This document shows positions 1 to 11,195 of a stretch of DNA of 64,000 nt, in pieces. The notes beneath the pieces were generated by a model, which saw only the letters and a program-made list of their open reading frames with translations, made no database searches and was not told where the DNA came from. A program made the position numbers and the translations under genes. Position 1 is the first letter of the stretch. Each line of letters starts with the position of its first letter. Origin of the DNA: an uncultured Psychroserpens sp. (lineage in GTDB: Bacteria; Bacteroidota; Bacteroidia; Flavobacteriales; Flavobacteriaceae); contig NZ_CANMVN010000010.1 of the NCBI RefSeq assembly GCF_947501425.1, positions 1-64,000 on the forward strand, read 5' to 3'.

Positions 1-190
1 CTCACTGCGCTCGCCCTTCCTCAACGCTCCGCTTTGAACATAAGAAAGCTTTGCTTATAAATTCAAGCGAGCTTGATGTAACGCTTCGCTTTGAACTTCG
101 GATTGACTCACTGCGCTCGCCCTTCCTCAACGCTCCGCTTTGAACATAAGAAAGCTTTGCTTATAAATTCAAGCGAGCTTGATTTAACGC
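1..190. repeat. Direct repeat pair, 84-bp units with 106-bp period (1-84 and 107-190, one mismatch seen); may continue left of the window
   Basis: ctcactgcgctcgcccttcctcaacgctccgctttgaacataagaaagctttgcttataaattcaagcgagcttgat(g/t)taacgc occurs twice; an inverted copy of cataagaaagctttgc lies at 189-204. Confidence 0.9.
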
Positions 191-210
191 AAAGCTTTCT
201 TATGTATTCG

Positions 211-284
211 TGACCTCGAGAGGATTCGAACCTCCAACCCTCAGAGCCGAAATCTGATATTCTATCCAGTTGAACTACGAGGCC
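211..284 (-). tRNA. tRNA-Arg (anticodon TCG)
   Basis: Reverse complement GGCCTCGTAGTTCAACTGGATAGAATATCAGATTTCGGCTCTGAGGGTTGGAGGTTCGAATCCTCTCGAGGTCA folds as a cloverleaf; anticodon loop TTTCGGC; T-loop GGTTCGAATCC. Confidence 0.95.
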
Positions 285-293
285 TAATTATTT

Positions 294-743
294 TTAAGAC
301 AACTTAGCTTTGACAATAGTAGATATGGTTTTACCATCTGCTTGTCCTGCTAATTCTTTATTAACAATCCCCATAACTCTTCCCATATCCTTCATACCTT
401 CTGCACCTATGTCCTCAATAGTCATCACTACAACTTTTTCTATTTCTTCTTCACTCAATGCTTCTGGCAAAAACTGACTAATAACCTCAGCTTGGTCTAT
501 CTCAGGTAAAGCTAAATCTTTTCGATCTTGTTCTAAGTATATGGCTGCACTATCCTTACGCTGTTTTACTAACTTCTGAAGGATTTTAAGCTCTTCCTCT
601 TCGGTTAACTCTTCATTTCCTCCTGACGATGTCTTAGCCAATAAAATGGCAGATTTTACCGCTCTAAGAGCTTCTAAAGCTACTTGATCTTTTTCTTTCA
701 TTGCTGCTTTCATTGCAGTCATTACATCATTTTGTAAACTCAT
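294..743 (-). CDS. GatB/YqeY domain-containing protein
   Basis: MSLQNDVMTAMKAAMKEKDQVALEALRAVKSAI...GAEGMKDMGRVMGIVNKELAGQADGKTISTIVKAKL typical of YqeY. Confidence 0.9.
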   Translation of the reverse strand: MSLQNDVMTAMKAAMKEKDQVALEALRAVKSAILLAKTSSGGNEELTEEEELKILQKLVKQRKDSAAIYLEQDRKDLALPEIDQAEVISQFLPEALSEEEIEKVVVMTIEDIGAEGMKDMGRVMGIVNKELAGQADGKTISTIVKAKLS

Positions 744-827
744 AACGCATGATTTGATTTAGAATGCGAATATATGAAAAAAGAAAGTGGTTTTTGAGTA
801 ATATGCATTGGTATTACTACTTAAAAA

Positions 828-860
828 AACCCGAAAAGTCTATCTCAACTTTTCGGGTTT
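828..860 (-). terminator. Rho-independent-like terminator downstream of ftsZ
   Basis: AAACCCGAAAAGT-N8-ACTTTTCGGGTTT stem-loop in the ftsZ/yqeY intergenic gap. Confidence 0.75.
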
Positions 861-893
861 AACAAAGTGTGAAACACTAAACTAAATTTGCTA

Positions 894-2834
894 TTAATCT
901 ACGTTGTCGTGTAAAAATGAATTGTTACTTCTCAATTGAATATCATCGTTGTCGTCAGTAGTCACCGATGTTCTCGAAGCGTTGGTTTCTGATGAATGCT
1001 GAGCATCCTCTAAATTCACACCTTGTCTTTTATATGCAGGTTCTTTTTCAATTTCATCTATTTTTGCCGTATTGAACTTGTAATTGAAATCTTTCATCTT
1101 GCGACGTCTTTCATCTGCTCTTTCCTTTAGTAATTCTGAAATAGGGCTATTCATTGGGTCGATCTCATCGATCACCTCTTCTTCATCAACTTCGGTTTCA
1201 ATAACCTTTTTTTCAAATACAATATCTTCTTCTACCTCAGGTTCTGGCTGAACTTTAACTTTAGCCTCACTTTCATTCATAGCAGACTCATAAGTCATAA
1301 AATCATCTAAAGCATAACGCTTTTCTCCCTCTTCATTGGCTTCAGTCACAGGAACGATTTCTACATGTTCCTTAACTTCCATATCTTTCACCTCGTCATC
1401 TAAACTGAAAATAGTTTTGTCTTGCTGATCTTCAACTTCATCTTCAGACGCTCCAAACGATAATGGTAAATCAAACGTTAATGTGATCTGCTCTTCCTCT
1501 ACCTCTTCAATAATTGGTTCTTTTTCCTCCTGAATTGGTGTTATAACAAATTCTTCAACGTCTACTTTATGGTCTAAAACTTCATCATAAACAACATTGA
1601 TATTTCTGATAATGTCTGTTGTAGTTATTAATTCAGTTTCACTATTTCCAGAAATTTCATCACTTTCATCTTCATCTTCCATTAAGGTATGAATAACCAC
1701 TTCTGGTGCTTTTTCTTCTTCTTTTTCAAGAATAATATCTGGTGTAATAATCGCTGGATCACTTTCAGTAACATGCACATCATCATTTCGATCATCTTCT
1801 AAAGCATGAACCACTTTCTTTTGTTCAGTATTTGAAATTTCATGCTGTTGATCAATATCAAAGCCAGTAGCAATAATAGTTACAGAAATAGACTCTTGTA
1901 AAGATTCATCTTCACCAACACCCATAATAATATTTGCACCATGACCTGCTTCCATTTGAATATGGTCATTAATCTCACCTATTTCATCAATAGTGATTTC
2001 TTGAGAGCCAGAAACGATAAGCAACAATACGTTTTTAGCTCCAGTAATTTTATTATCGTTTAATAATGGCGAATCTAAAGCCTTCATTATCGCTTCCTGC
2101 GCTCTGGTTTTACCAGAAGCTGTAGCAGAACCCATGATTGCTGTACCACTATTACTTAACACCGTTTTAGCGTCTCGTAAATCTATGTTTTGAGTATAGT
2201 GATGGGTAATAACTTCTGCAATTCCTCTTGAAGCAGTTGATAGTACTTCGTCTGCTTTTGAGAATCCAGCTTTAAATCCTAAATTACCATATACCTCACG
2301 TAATTTATTGTTATTGATAACTACTAAAGAATCAACATGTGCTCGGAGTGTTTCTACTCCTTTTTGCGCTTGTTCATTTCTTGTTTTTCCTTCAAACTGA
2401 AAAGGCATCGTTACAATACCTACAGTTAAAATATCTAGTTCTTTTGCTAGTTTGGCAATTATTGGAGCAGCTCCTGTTCCTGTACCACCACCCATTCCAG
2501 CCGTTATAAACACCATTTTTGTATTGGTATCTAACATACGACGTAAATCTTCTAAACTTTCTACGGCAGCTTGCTCTCCTACTTCCGGATTTGCTCCTGC
2601 ACCTAAACCTTCGGTTAAATTAACTCCTAATTGGATTTTGTTCGGGACACCACTGTTTTGCAGTGCTTGGGCATCTGTATTACATATAACGAAATCAACA
2701 CCTTTAATCCCTTGTAAAAACATGTGATTAATAGCGTTACTTCCTCCTCCACCTACTCCTATCACTTTGATGACATTAGATTGGTTTTTAGGTAGATCAA
2801 ATGCAATGTTGCCTAACTCGTTGTTGTTGCTCAT
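894..2834 (-). CDS. ftsZ: Cell division protein FtsZ with long acidic C-terminal extension
   Basis: GVGGGGSNAINHM, GGGTGTGAAP tubulin signature; 646 aa. Confidence 0.98.
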   Translation of the reverse strand: MSNNNELGNIAFDLPKNQSNVIKVIGVGGGGSNAINHMFLQGIKGVDFVICNTDAQALQNSGVPNKIQLGVNLTEGLGAGANPEVGEQAAVESLEDLRRMLDTNTKMVFITAGMGGGTGTGAAPIIAKLAKELDILTVGIVTMPFQFEGKTRNEQAQKGVETLRAHVDSLVVINNNKLREVYGNLGFKAGFSKADEVLSTASRGIAEVITHHYTQNIDLRDAKTVLSNSGTAIMGSATASGKTRAQEAIMKALDSPLLNDNKITGAKNVLLLIVSGSQEITIDEIGEINDHIQMEAGHGANIIMGVGEDESLQESISVTIIATGFDIDQQHEISNTEQKKVVHALEDDRNDDVHVTESDPAIITPDIILEKEEEKAPEVVIHTLMEDEDESDEISGNSETELITTTDIIRNINVVYDEVLDHKVDVEEFVITPIQEEKEPIIEEVEEEQITLTFDLPLSFGASEDEVEDQQDKTIFSLDDEVKDMEVKEHVEIVPVTEANEEGEKRYALDDFMTYESAMNESEAKVKVQPEPEVEEDIVFEKKVIETEVDEEEVIDEIDPMNSPISELLKERADERRRKMKDFNYKFNTAKIDEIEKEPAYKRQGVNLEDAQHSSETNASRTSVTTDDNDDIQLRSNNSFLHDNVD

Positions 2835-2916
2835 AAAATCTCTTTTACTCTATTTATACTTTATTTCCCCCAAATATCTTCAACAGTCCTACCCAATTGA
2901 AGATGTATGATATTAT

Positions 2917-4254
2917 TTATTCTGCGTTATCTAAAAAATCTTTAACGCGCTCTGTTAACTTATCTAAAAATGATTTTCGCTCCTTTTTCGGTTGCTGAAT
3001 CGTTTCTTCTTGTTGAGAACTATTGTCATCAGAATGCTCTTCAGACACTTGCTCCATTTGTTGAACTTCTTTTTCTACATGCTTACGGTCTTGACGCTTT
3101 AATCCATCCATGACCAAACCAACAGCTGTAGCAAATAACGGACTCGCAATATCATCATCACTATCTCCTGCTAAATGCTCATTTGGATATCCTATTCTGG
3201 TATCCATTCCTGTAATATATTCTACCAACTGCTTTAAATGTTTTAACTGGCTACCTCCTCCTGTTAATACAATTCCTGCAATTAATTTTTTCTTTTGCTC
3301 CTCATGTCCATAGTTCTTTATTTCTACATAGACCTGTTCTATAATCTCAACAACTCTAGCATGAATAATCTTAGACAGATTTTTTAATGTGATCTCTTTG
3401 GGTTCACGACCACGTAATCCAGGAATAGAGACAATCTCATTATCTTTATTTTCTCCAGGCCATGCAGATCCAAATTTTATTTTTAATAATTCAGCTTGCT
3501 TCTCAATAATTGAACAGCCTTCTTTAATATCTTCGGTAACCACATTTCCACCGAAAGGTATTACAGCTGTATGACGAATAATCCCATCTTTAAAAACCGC
3601 TAAATCAGTTGTACCACCTCCAATATCTATTAAAGCAACACCTGCTTCTTTTTCTTCCTGGCTTAAAACTGCATTTGCAGAAGCCAGAGGTTCTAAAGTG
3701 ATACCTTCTAATTCTAATCCAGAACTTTTAACACATCGTCCAATATTTCTAATGGATGATACTTGTCCAACAACCACATGAAAATTAGCTTCTAATCGTC
3801 CGCCATACATTCCAATAGGTTCTTTAATTTCAGCTTGACCATCGATCTTATACTCTTGTGGTAAGACATGAATGATCTCCTCACCTGGCAACATCACTAA
3901 TTTATGTACTTGATTAATCAATCGATCTATATCTTCCTCATCTATCACTACCTCAGAATTAGCTCTAGTGATATAATCACTGTGTTGTAAACTTCTAATA
4001 TGCTGACCAGCAATACCAACAGTAACCTCTTCTATTTTCATTCCAGCTTCTGCCTCGGCTTCTTGAACGGCTTGCTGAATCGATTGGATAGTTTGCGTTA
4101 TGTTATTGACCACACCACGATGTACTCCCAAACTTTTGGATTTTCCAATGCCTAAAATTTCGGCTTTGCCATATTCATTCTTACGACCAATCATAGCCAC
4201 AATTTTTGTGGTTCCGATATCGAGTCCTACTGAAATTTTATTATTTTCCATCAC
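2917..4254 (-). CDS. ftsA: Cell division protein FtsA
   Basis: GLDIGTTKIVAMIG, LIDIGGGTTDLAVF; adjacent to ftsZ. Confidence 0.97.
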   Translation of the reverse strand: MMENNKISVGLDIGTTKIVAMIGRKNEYGKAEILGIGKSKSLGVHRGVVNNITQTIQSIQQAVQEAEAEAGMKIEEVTVGIAGQHIRSLQHSDYITRANSEVVIDEEDIDRLINQVHKLVMLPGEEIIHVLPQEYKIDGQAEIKEPIGMYGGRLEANFHVVVGQVSSIRNIGRCVKSSGLELEGITLEPLASANAVLSQEEKEAGVALIDIGGGTTDLAVFKDGIIRHTAVIPFGGNVVTEDIKEGCSIIEKQAELLKIKFGSAWPGENKDNEIVSIPGLRGREPKEITLKNLSKIIHARVVEIIEQVYVEIKNYGHEEQKKKLIAGIVLTGGGSQLKHLKQLVEYITGMDTRIGYPNEHLAGDSDDDIASPLFATAVGLVMDGLKRQDRKHVEKEVQQMEQVSEEHSDDNSSQQEETIQQPKKERKSFLDKLTERVKDFLDNAE

Positions 4255-4974
4255 TTATTTTTTGGTGCAAATCACTTGCTTATCAAATTTTAAATTCACT
4301 AGTTTATAACTATCTAGTGCTTTATCTTTCATGGCTTTCTTGTAAAAAGCTTTAAGATTATCTATTTTTTTATCTAATAATTCTAAGGTTCCTAAATGGA
4401 TATTAAAATCATGAGATCTAAATTTTAAATCAATGGTTTTATCTTGGTTTTGATGAATTAATACTACATGCTTCATCAAAAACTCATCAGCTTGTACTTT
4501 TTTTGCTACAACATGTACATTAGCCAAATCATTTTTTTCAATATAACCAGTAACTAAAGGCACGCGTGCACTGTAATTTGTTGATAAAGGCATAAACGAG
4601 CCAGTCTCATCAATGTAATAAGATGCATTTGTGCTTACTCTTGCAATAGGTTTTTTCTGTTCAATTTCAGCAGTGATTAAGCCATCAACACTCATAAACA
4701 CTTGTGCTTGCTTGATCATTGGATTAGAGTTTAGGGCAGTTTCTAATTCGTTCAAATCTATAATATCTTTAGGCTTATTCGTAACACTCTCCTGATTTTG
4801 TATTAACAATTTACTAACAGTCTCATGGGTTACAAAAAGATTATCATCTCCAACAAATTTTATATTTGGAGCCTCTACTTTTCTAGTAGAATTTCTAACA
4901 GATGAAAACGCATACAAAAACCCCACTAACACTAGTAGTAACACAACTTTTATATAGCTATAATTAACTTGCAA
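4255..4974 (-). CDS. ftsQ: Cell division protein FtsQ/DivIB-like
   Basis: Single N-terminal TM, POTRA-like/FtsQ region, position between murC and ftsA. Confidence 0.85.
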   Translation of the reverse strand: MQVNYSYIKVVLLLVLVGFLYAFSSVRNSTRKVEAPNIKFVGDDNLFVTHETVSKLLIQNQESVTNKPKDIIDLNELETALNSNPMIKQAQVFMSVDGLITAEIEQKKPIARVSTNASYYIDETGSFMPLSTNYSARVPLVTGYIEKNDLANVHVVAKKVQADEFLMKHVVLIHQNQDKTIDLKFRSHDFNIHLGTLELLDKKIDNLKAFYKKAMKDKALDSYKLVNLKFDKQVICTKK

Positions 4975-6316
4975 GGCTCAATGCGTTTTTTATATGTTTA
5001 ACTTCTTCTCCTATATCTCCTGCTCCAATCGTTAAAATTACGGGAGCATTTGACAACTTAATAGTTTGTATCAACTCTGATTTTTGAACTAACTTTTTAT
5101 TTTTATTTTCAATTTTACTTAATAACCATTTTGAGGTCACTCCTTCAATTGGGAGCTCTCTTGCTGGATAAATATCCAACAATAACACTTCATCAAATTT
5201 TGATAAACTCGCAGCAAATTCACTTACAAAATCTTGCGTTCTACTATACAAATGCGGCTGAAAAACAGCCAAAACCTTTTTGTCTGGATACATTTCTCTT
5301 ACAGCTTGATGAACTGCATTGATCTCTTCTGGATGGTGGGCATAATCATCAATATAAACAAGATCATCTGTTTTAATATGGTAGGTAAATCTTCGCTTTA
5401 CACCTTTATAGGATGCTAAAGCTTTGGCGAGCTGCGGATGAGGGAGTCCATATTCTACAGACATCGCCAAGGCTATTAATGCATTCGACAGATTGTGTCT
5501 ACCAGGTAGGCTAAATTTGAAATTTTCTAGTAGTGTATTTGGTGTTTTGACATCAAACACGTAACTACCATTTACTATTTTTATGTTTTTTACAGAATAA
5601 TCTGAGTTGTCCTCGATTCCATAAGTAATTCCTTCTATTGGTAATCCATTTTTAACGAATAGTTTTCCGTTAGTTTTTATTTTTTTAGAAAAATCTTCAA
5701 ATGATCTGACCAATTCTGACGCATCGCCATATATATCCAAATGATCTGCGTCCATAGAGGTGATACAGGCAAAATCTGGTGCTAAGGTTAAAAATGAACG
5801 ATCAAACTCATCAGCTTCGACAACCGTTACCTTTGTACCATTCAAGATCAAATTAGAATCATAATTTTCACTAATTCCTCCTAAAAAAGCTGTCACTTCT
5901 ACATCACATACATTCAACAAGTGTCCTAAAATACTTGTCGTTGTTGTTTTTCCATGTGTACCAGCTACTGCTAGACAAAAGGTTTGTTTTGTAATCTCTC
6001 CTAATACCTGAGAACGTTTCATGACCTGAAATCCTTCCGACTTAAAATAATTTAATTGGTTGTGTGATTTCGGAATTGCAGGAGTATATACTACGAGTGT
6101 ATCTTGGACATTAGAAAATTTAACATCGATATGTTTGACATCATCCTCAAAATGAATTGAAACTCCTAAATCTACAAGCGCATCAGTTATATCTGTTCTA
6201 GTTTTGTCATAGCCTCCAACAGTCATTCCCTTTGCCACAAAATAACGAGCCAAGGCACTCATTCCGATGCCTCCAATACCTATAAAATAAACGTTATTTG
6301 TATGTCCTAAATCCAT
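4964..6316 (-). CDS. murC: UDP-N-acetylmuramate--L-alanine ligase
   Basis: GIGGIGMSALA, GTHGKTTTTS, Mur ligase features. Confidence 0.97.
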   Translation of the reverse strand: MDLGHTNNVYFIGIGGIGMSALARYFVAKGMTVGGYDKTRTDITDALVDLGVSIHFEDDVKHIDVKFSNVQDTLVVYTPAIPKSHNQLNYFKSEGFQVMKRSQVLGEITKQTFCLAVAGTHGKTTTTSILGHLLNVCDVEVTAFLGGISENYDSNLILNGTKVTVVEADEFDRSFLTLAPDFACITSMDADHLDIYGDASELVRSFEDFSKKIKTNGKLFVKNGLPIEGITYGIEDNSDYSVKNIKIVNGSYVFDVKTPNTLLENFKFSLPGRHNLSNALIALAMSVEYGLPHPQLAKALASYKGVKRRFTYHIKTDDLVYIDDYAHHPEEINAVHQAVREMYPDKKVLAVFQPHLYSRTQDFVSEFAASLSKFDEVLLLDIYPARELPIEGVTSKWLLSKIENKNKKLVQKSELIQTIKLSNAPVILTIGAGDIGEEVKHIKNALSLAS

Positions 6317-7411
6317 TTACTGTTTCAACAATTTTTCTACTTCGTCAACTATATCTTTTGTTGCATTAACTAATGCTAATTGTTTTATGTTTTGACTCAA
6401 TTCCTGCCTTTTTTCCGAAGAAGACATTAACTCATCAAAGTGAGTTTCAAACTGAGCATCTAATTCACTTTCCTTAATTAGGATAGCTGCATTTTTATCT
6501 GCTATAGCTTTTGCATTTTTGGTTTGATGATCTTCGGCTACATTAGGTGATGGAATAAAAACAACCGGTTTCCCAACTACACAAAGTTCAGATACCGAAC
6601 TTGCTCCTGCTCTTGAAATAATAATATCTGCAGCGGCATACGCCATATCCATAGTATTTAAAAAAGCATGAACCTGAACATGGTCCAGCTCATTATAATG
6701 TTTGTATTGCTGGTAATACAATTTTCCACATTGCCAGATCAATTGGATATTCTGAGATTGAAAGTATTCTAATTTATCTTCAATTAATTGATTGATACGC
6801 CTTGCTCCTAAACTACCGCCTAAAACCAGAAGTGTATGTTTACTATGTATCAAGGTAAATGCATCTTTACCTTCTATGTGTTTATTGGACACATTAAGTA
6901 GGTCTTTACGAATGGGATTTCCAGTAAGAATAATTTTCTCCTTAGGAAAGAATTTATCCAGACCTTCATAAGCTACACAAATCTTATCCACTTGTTTTGA
7001 CAATAACTTATTAGTGATACCAGGATATGAATTTTGCTCCTGTATTAAGGTAGGAATACCTTTGGATGTTGCTGTCTTAAGTAATGGTCCGCTGGCAAAT
7101 CCACCTGTACCTATTGCAACATCTGGTTTAAACGTATTGATGATTTTACGAGATTTCAACAAACTTGATATGAGCTTAAATGGAAACATTAAGTTTTTGA
7201 GTGTTAGCTTACGTTGGATTCCAGAAATCCAAAGTCCTTCAATCTCATAACCAGCTTGAGGCACTTTTTCCATTTCCATACGATCTGAAGCTCCTACGAA
7301 TAAAAACTCAGCATCTGGAAAACGAGATTTCAATTCATTTGCAATAGCAATTGCAGGATAAATATGACCTCCTGTTCCACCACCTGATAATATGATTTTA
7401 TATCTACTCAT
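6317..7411 (-). CDS. murG: UDP-GlcNAc:undecaprenyl-PP-MurNAc-pentapeptide GlcNAc transferase
   Basis: [41 protein letters not shown]. Confidence 0.97.
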   Translation of the reverse strand: MSRYKIILSGGGTGGHIYPAIAIANELKSRFPDAEFLFVGASDRMEMEKVPQAGYEIEGLWISGIQRKLTLKNLMFPFKLISSLLKSRKIINTFKPDVAIGTGGFASGPLLKTATSKGIPTLIQEQNSYPGITNKLLSKQVDKICVAYEGLDKFFPKEKIILTGNPIRKDLLNVSNKHIEGKDAFTLIHSKHTLLVLGGSLGARRINQLIEDKLEYFQSQNIQLIWQCGKLYYQQYKHYNELDHVQVHAFLNTMDMAYAAADIIISRAGASSVSELCVVGKPVVFIPSPNVAEDHQTKNAKAIADKNAAILIKESELDAQFETHFDELMSSSEKRQELSQNIKQLALVNATKDIVDEVEKLLKQ

Positions 7412-8604
7412 TAAATGGTTTCACTTAAAATTTCTAATGGGTTATCGTCGTTGATTTCTTGTTCCTTTATTTGTTCTCGTTTAGCACTAACACTCAGTAT
7501 AATTCCAATCGCCAAACAGGTCATCCAGATAGATGTTCCACCACTACTTATTAATGGCAGTGTTTGACCTGTTACTGGAAATAACTCCACAGCAACAGCC
7601 ATATTTATCAATGCTTGAAATATGATAGGTAAACCAACACCTAACACCAATAGCTTTCCAAAAACTGTATCTGATTTTTGTGACACTATCACAATTCTGA
7701 ATAACAACCACGAATACAAGAGCAATAAGAATAAGCCACCTATCAATCCATACTCTTCAATAATTATGGCGAAAATAAAATCAGATGACGACTGAGGCAG
7801 TACATTTTTTTGCGTACTCTTACCAGGTCCTTTTCCTTGAATTCCTCCAGACGCTATGGCTATTTTAGCATTTTCAATCTGATAATCTGCCTCTGTATCC
7901 TCTCCATTTGCAAAATTTTCTATCCTACTTATCCAGGTATCTACACGATTAGGCATAGCATCCGGAAATGCTTTAGCTACTAATATAAAAAGCACCAATG
8001 CAACAATTCCTGCACCTATAACTACAGCAAGATATTTTAAAGGGTAACCTCCAATAAAGGTTAACATCATAACCATAAGAAATATAATGGCTGTTGTTGA
8101 AAAATTAGCAGGCAAAATCAGTATCAACACAAGAAATACTGGTGTCCAGAGTGGCAATAATGTCTCAACAAATGAGATTTTCTTATCTTGTATTTTAGAT
8201 AAATAGCGTGCCACATATACCATCAACACTACAGCTGCCAAAGTAGAAGTCTGAAATGACATCCCAACAAACGGAATTTGGATCCAACGGCTGGCATTAG
8301 CACCATCAATTGTAGTGCCCTGTAACATTGTAACAACCAACAAGACAATGACTATAGGAATCATAATCATGGATAATCCTTTGAAATATCTATATGGAAT
8401 TTTATGAACACCATACATGATTGCAAACCCTAAAAAGAGATGCATAAAATGCTTTACAAAAAATCCGAAAGTATTACCCGACCCTCCAACATATGCTAAA
8501 TTACTTGCAGCACTATATACAGGTAAGAATGAGAAAATTGCCAACAACGCTGCAATAGCCCATATCAATCGATCTCCCTTTATGTTTTTAAATAGTGCTT
8601 GCAC
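7411..8604 (-). CDS. ftsW: SEDS glycosyltransferase FtsW
   Basis: Polytopic; [23 protein letters not shown]-terminus; dcw position. Confidence 0.93.
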   Translation of the reverse strand: MQALFKNIKGDRLIWAIAALLAIFSFLPVYSAASNLAYVGGSGNTFGFFVKHFMHLFLGFAIMYGVHKIPYRYFKGLSMIMIPIVIVLLVVTMLQGTTIDGANASRWIQIPFVGMSFQTSTLAAVVLMVYVARYLSKIQDKKISFVETLLPLWTPVFLVLILILPANFSTTAIIFLMVMMLTFIGGYPLKYLAVVIGAGIVALVLFILVAKAFPDAMPNRVDTWISRIENFANGEDTEADYQIENAKIAIASGGIQGKGPGKSTQKNVLPQSSSDFIFAIIIEEYGLIGGLFLLLLYSWLLFRIVIVSQKSDTVFGKLLVLGVGLPIIFQALINMAVAVELFPVTGQTLPLISSGGTSIWMTCLAIGIILSVSAKREQIKEQEINDDNPLEILSETI

Positions 8605-8614
8605 TTGTATTTTG

Positions 8615-9946
8615 TTATAAGTTTCTTACTGCTTCCTTAAATTGACGACCTCTATCTTCATAATTCTCAAAAAGGTCAAAACTTGCACATGCTGGCGACA
8701 ACAACACATTATCTCCAGCCTCTGCCACCTTATAAGCTATTTTTACTGCTTCGCTCATATATTGAGTTTCAACAATTATGTCAACCATATTACTAAAGTT
8801 CTCCATTAACTTGGCATTATCAACTCCAAGGCAAATAATAGCTTTCACTTTTTCGTTAACAAACTGAAATAGCTCTTTATAATTGTTGCCTTTATCTTCG
8901 CCACCTACAATCCATACTGTTGGTGCATCCATGCTCTCTAAGGCGAAATATGTCGCATTGACATTGGTTGCTTTAGAATCATTGATATATTGTACTTTAT
9001 TAATTTTAAGTACATGTTCTAACCGATGCTCTACACCCTGAAAATTTTCTAAACTTTCACGAATAGTTTGCTTTCTAATTTTAAGCAAATGTGCCACTGT
9101 TGAAGCAGCCATTGCATTTTTAATGTTGTGTTTTCCCTCTAATGCTAAATTTGCTGTTGGCATAATTATCTGATTATTATCTATTGTTATTTTTATATTG
9201 TCTTTGTCCAAATACGCTCCATTCTCAATAGGTTTTATCAATGAAAATGGTAATAAAATTGATTGAATAGGATGGGTCTCTAACCACTTAGAAATCACCT
9301 CATCATCTGCATCATAAATAAAATAATCTGATGCTGTTTGATTCTCTACTATCCTGAATTTTGAGGCGATATAATTTTCAAATACGTAATCATATCTATC
9401 TAAATGATCTGGTGTGATATTGGTTAAAATCGCGATATGCGGTTTAAAATCAATAATATCGTCAAGCTGAAAACTACTGATCTCCAAAACGTAATTTGGA
9501 TAATCTTTCTCTAAAATCTGCTTCGCAAAACTGTCTCCTATATTACCTGCTAAACCAACATTTAACTCCTCTTTTAACAAGTGGTGTGTCAAACTTGCTG
9601 TTGTTGTCTTACCATTACTACCTGTAATTCCAACAATAGTTGCATTGGTAAATTTTGAAGCAAATTCGATTTCAGAAACAACAGTTATTCCTTTAGCCCT
9701 AATCTTTTTAACTAAAGCAACTTTATCAGGAATTCCTGGGCTCTTCATTACGATATCAGCATTTAGAATTTGTCCTTCAGAATGTTGACCATCCTCAAAT
9801 TCAATCTCATTATGTATAAGAACTTGTTTGTACTTTTCTTTTATATTTTGGTTATCAGAAACGAAAACCTGAAATCCTTTTGCTTTTCCTAAAAGTGCTG
9901 TTCCAACACCACTTTCACCTCCTCCAAGAATCACTAATCGTTTCAT
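8615..9946 (-). CDS. murD: UDP-N-acetylmuramoylalanine--D-glutamate ligase
   Basis: GITGSNGKTTTASL; INDSKATNVNATYFALES; LLSPACASFDLFENYEDRG. Confidence 0.97.
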   Translation of the reverse strand: MKRLVILGGGESGVGTALLGKAKGFQVFVSDNQNIKEKYKQVLIHNEIEFEDGQHSEGQILNADIVMKSPGIPDKVALVKKIRAKGITVVSEIEFASKFTNATIVGITGSNGKTTTASLTHHLLKEELNVGLAGNIGDSFAKQILEKDYPNYVLEISSFQLDDIIDFKPHIAILTNITPDHLDRYDYVFENYIASKFRIVENQTASDYFIYDADDEVISKWLETHPIQSILLPFSLIKPIENGAYLDKDNIKITIDNNQIIMPTANLALEGKHNIKNAMAASTVAHLLKIRKQTIRESLENFQGVEHRLEHVLKINKVQYINDSKATNVNATYFALESMDAPTVWIVGGEDKGNNYKELFQFVNEKVKAIICLGVDNAKLMENFSNMVDIIVETQYMSEAVKIAYKVAEAGDNVLLSPACASFDLFENYEDRGRQFKEAVRNL

Positions 9947-11188
9947 CTATCTAATTTTCAATGTCACAATTGATATGATGGCCAATAGAATTCCTATAAT
10001 CCAAAACCTTGTAACTATTTTACTTTCGTGATATCCTGATTTCTGATAATGATGATGTAAAGGCGACATCTTAAAAATGCGTCGACCTTCGCCATATTTT
10101 TTTCTTGTGTATTTGAAATAGCTAACTTGCATTATGACAGATAAATTTTCAGCTAGGAAAATTCCGCATAGCACTGGTATCAGCCATTCCTTACGAACAG
10201 CAATAGCAATTACAGCTATAATACCTCCAATGGTTAAACTCCCAGTATCACCCATAAAGACCTGTGCTGGATAGGCATTATACCATAAAAATCCTATGAG
10301 TGCTCCTACAAAAGCTGCGATATAAATAGTGATTTCTTCAACCCTTGGGATGTACATAATATCTAAGTAATCTGAAAAGATAATGTTACCAGAAACCCAA
10401 GCGAAAATCCCTAAAGTGAGTACAATTATAGCTGATGTACCTGCAGCTAAACCATCGATACCGTCAGTTAGATTTGCACCATTAGACACTGCTGTAATAA
10501 TAATTATGGATGCTAGAATAAAAATAATCCAAGCATATTTTGATAATTCTGGACTAATCCATGTAATTAAATCGGCATAATCAAATTCATTCCCTTTCAC
10601 AAATGGAATTGTTGTCTTTGTTGACTTTGCCTCTTCTTCGAATAACTTCGAAGGTGAAATATTTGGATTCTCAGCCAAAAGTATAATTTGCTGTTCTTCA
10701 GGCAGTTTTTCTTTCATAGTAACATCATCATGGAAGTACACTGTAGCTCCTACGATTATCCCTAAACCAACCTGACCTAACACTTTGAAGCGCCCTTTCA
10801 GCCCTTCCTTATTATTCTTGAACTTCTTAATATAATCATCAATAAATCCGATGGTTCCCATCCAGATTGTTGTTACAATGAGAAGAATGATATAAATGTT
10901 TTCAAGTTTCGCTAATAATAATACTGGAATCAAGGTTGCCAAAATAATGATGATTCCACCCATTGTTGGTGTTCCAGCTTTTTCAACTTGACCTTCAAGC
11001 CCAAGATCTCGAATCGTTTCTCCAACCTGTTTCTTTTGGAGAAAGCGAATGATACGTTTACCAAAAATTGTCGATATCAGCAATGAGAGGATAATTGCAA
11101 CCGCAGCTCTAAAAGTTAAAAACCCAAAAAGCGAGGCTCCAGGGAACTGAAACTGCTGTTCTAAATATTCGAATAGGTAATACAACAT
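9947..11188 (-). CDS. mraY: Phospho-N-acetylmuramoyl-pentapeptide transferase
   Basis: [36 protein letters not shown]. Confidence 0.97.
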   Translation of the reverse strand: MLYYLFEYLEQQFQFPGASLFGFLTFRAAVAIILSLLISTIFGKRIIRFLQKKQVGETIRDLGLEGQVEKAGTPTMGGIIIILATLIPVLLLAKLENIYIILLIVTTIWMGTIGFIDDYIKKFKNNKEGLKGRFKVLGQVGLGIIVGATVYFHDDVTMKEKLPEEQQIILLAENPNISPSKLFEEEAKSTKTTIPFVKGNEFDYADLITWISPELSKYAWIIFILASIIIITAVSNGANLTDGIDGLAAGTSAIIVLTLGIFAWVSGNIIFSDYLDIMYIPRVEEITIYIAAFVGALIGFLWYNAYPAQVFMGDTGSLTIGGIIAVIAIAVRKEWLIPVLCGIFLAENLSVIMQVSYFKYTRKKYGEGRRIFKMSPLHHHYQKSGYHESKIVTRFWIIGILLAIISIVTLKIR

Positions 11189-11195
11189 ATTTATA

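Noticed and set aside
1-190. Possible CRISPR array at the left edge
   Set aside because: Only two 84-bp units with a 22-bp gap, no short repeat/unique spacer pattern and no cas genes in the window.
2452-2727. Plus-strand ORF antisense to ftsZ, and the similar 60-125 aa antisense ORFs throughout the track (for example 11328-11705, 33098-33436, 62822-63178)
   Set aside because: They lie opposite well-supported conserved genes and have low-complexity or non-protein-like composition, as expected for shadow ORFs.
9947-11188. MraY insertion ([15 protein letters not shown]...[12 protein letters not shown]) as a novel domain
   Set aside because: Loop insertions in MraY are, as far as I know, common in Bacteroidota, so this is probably not unusual.
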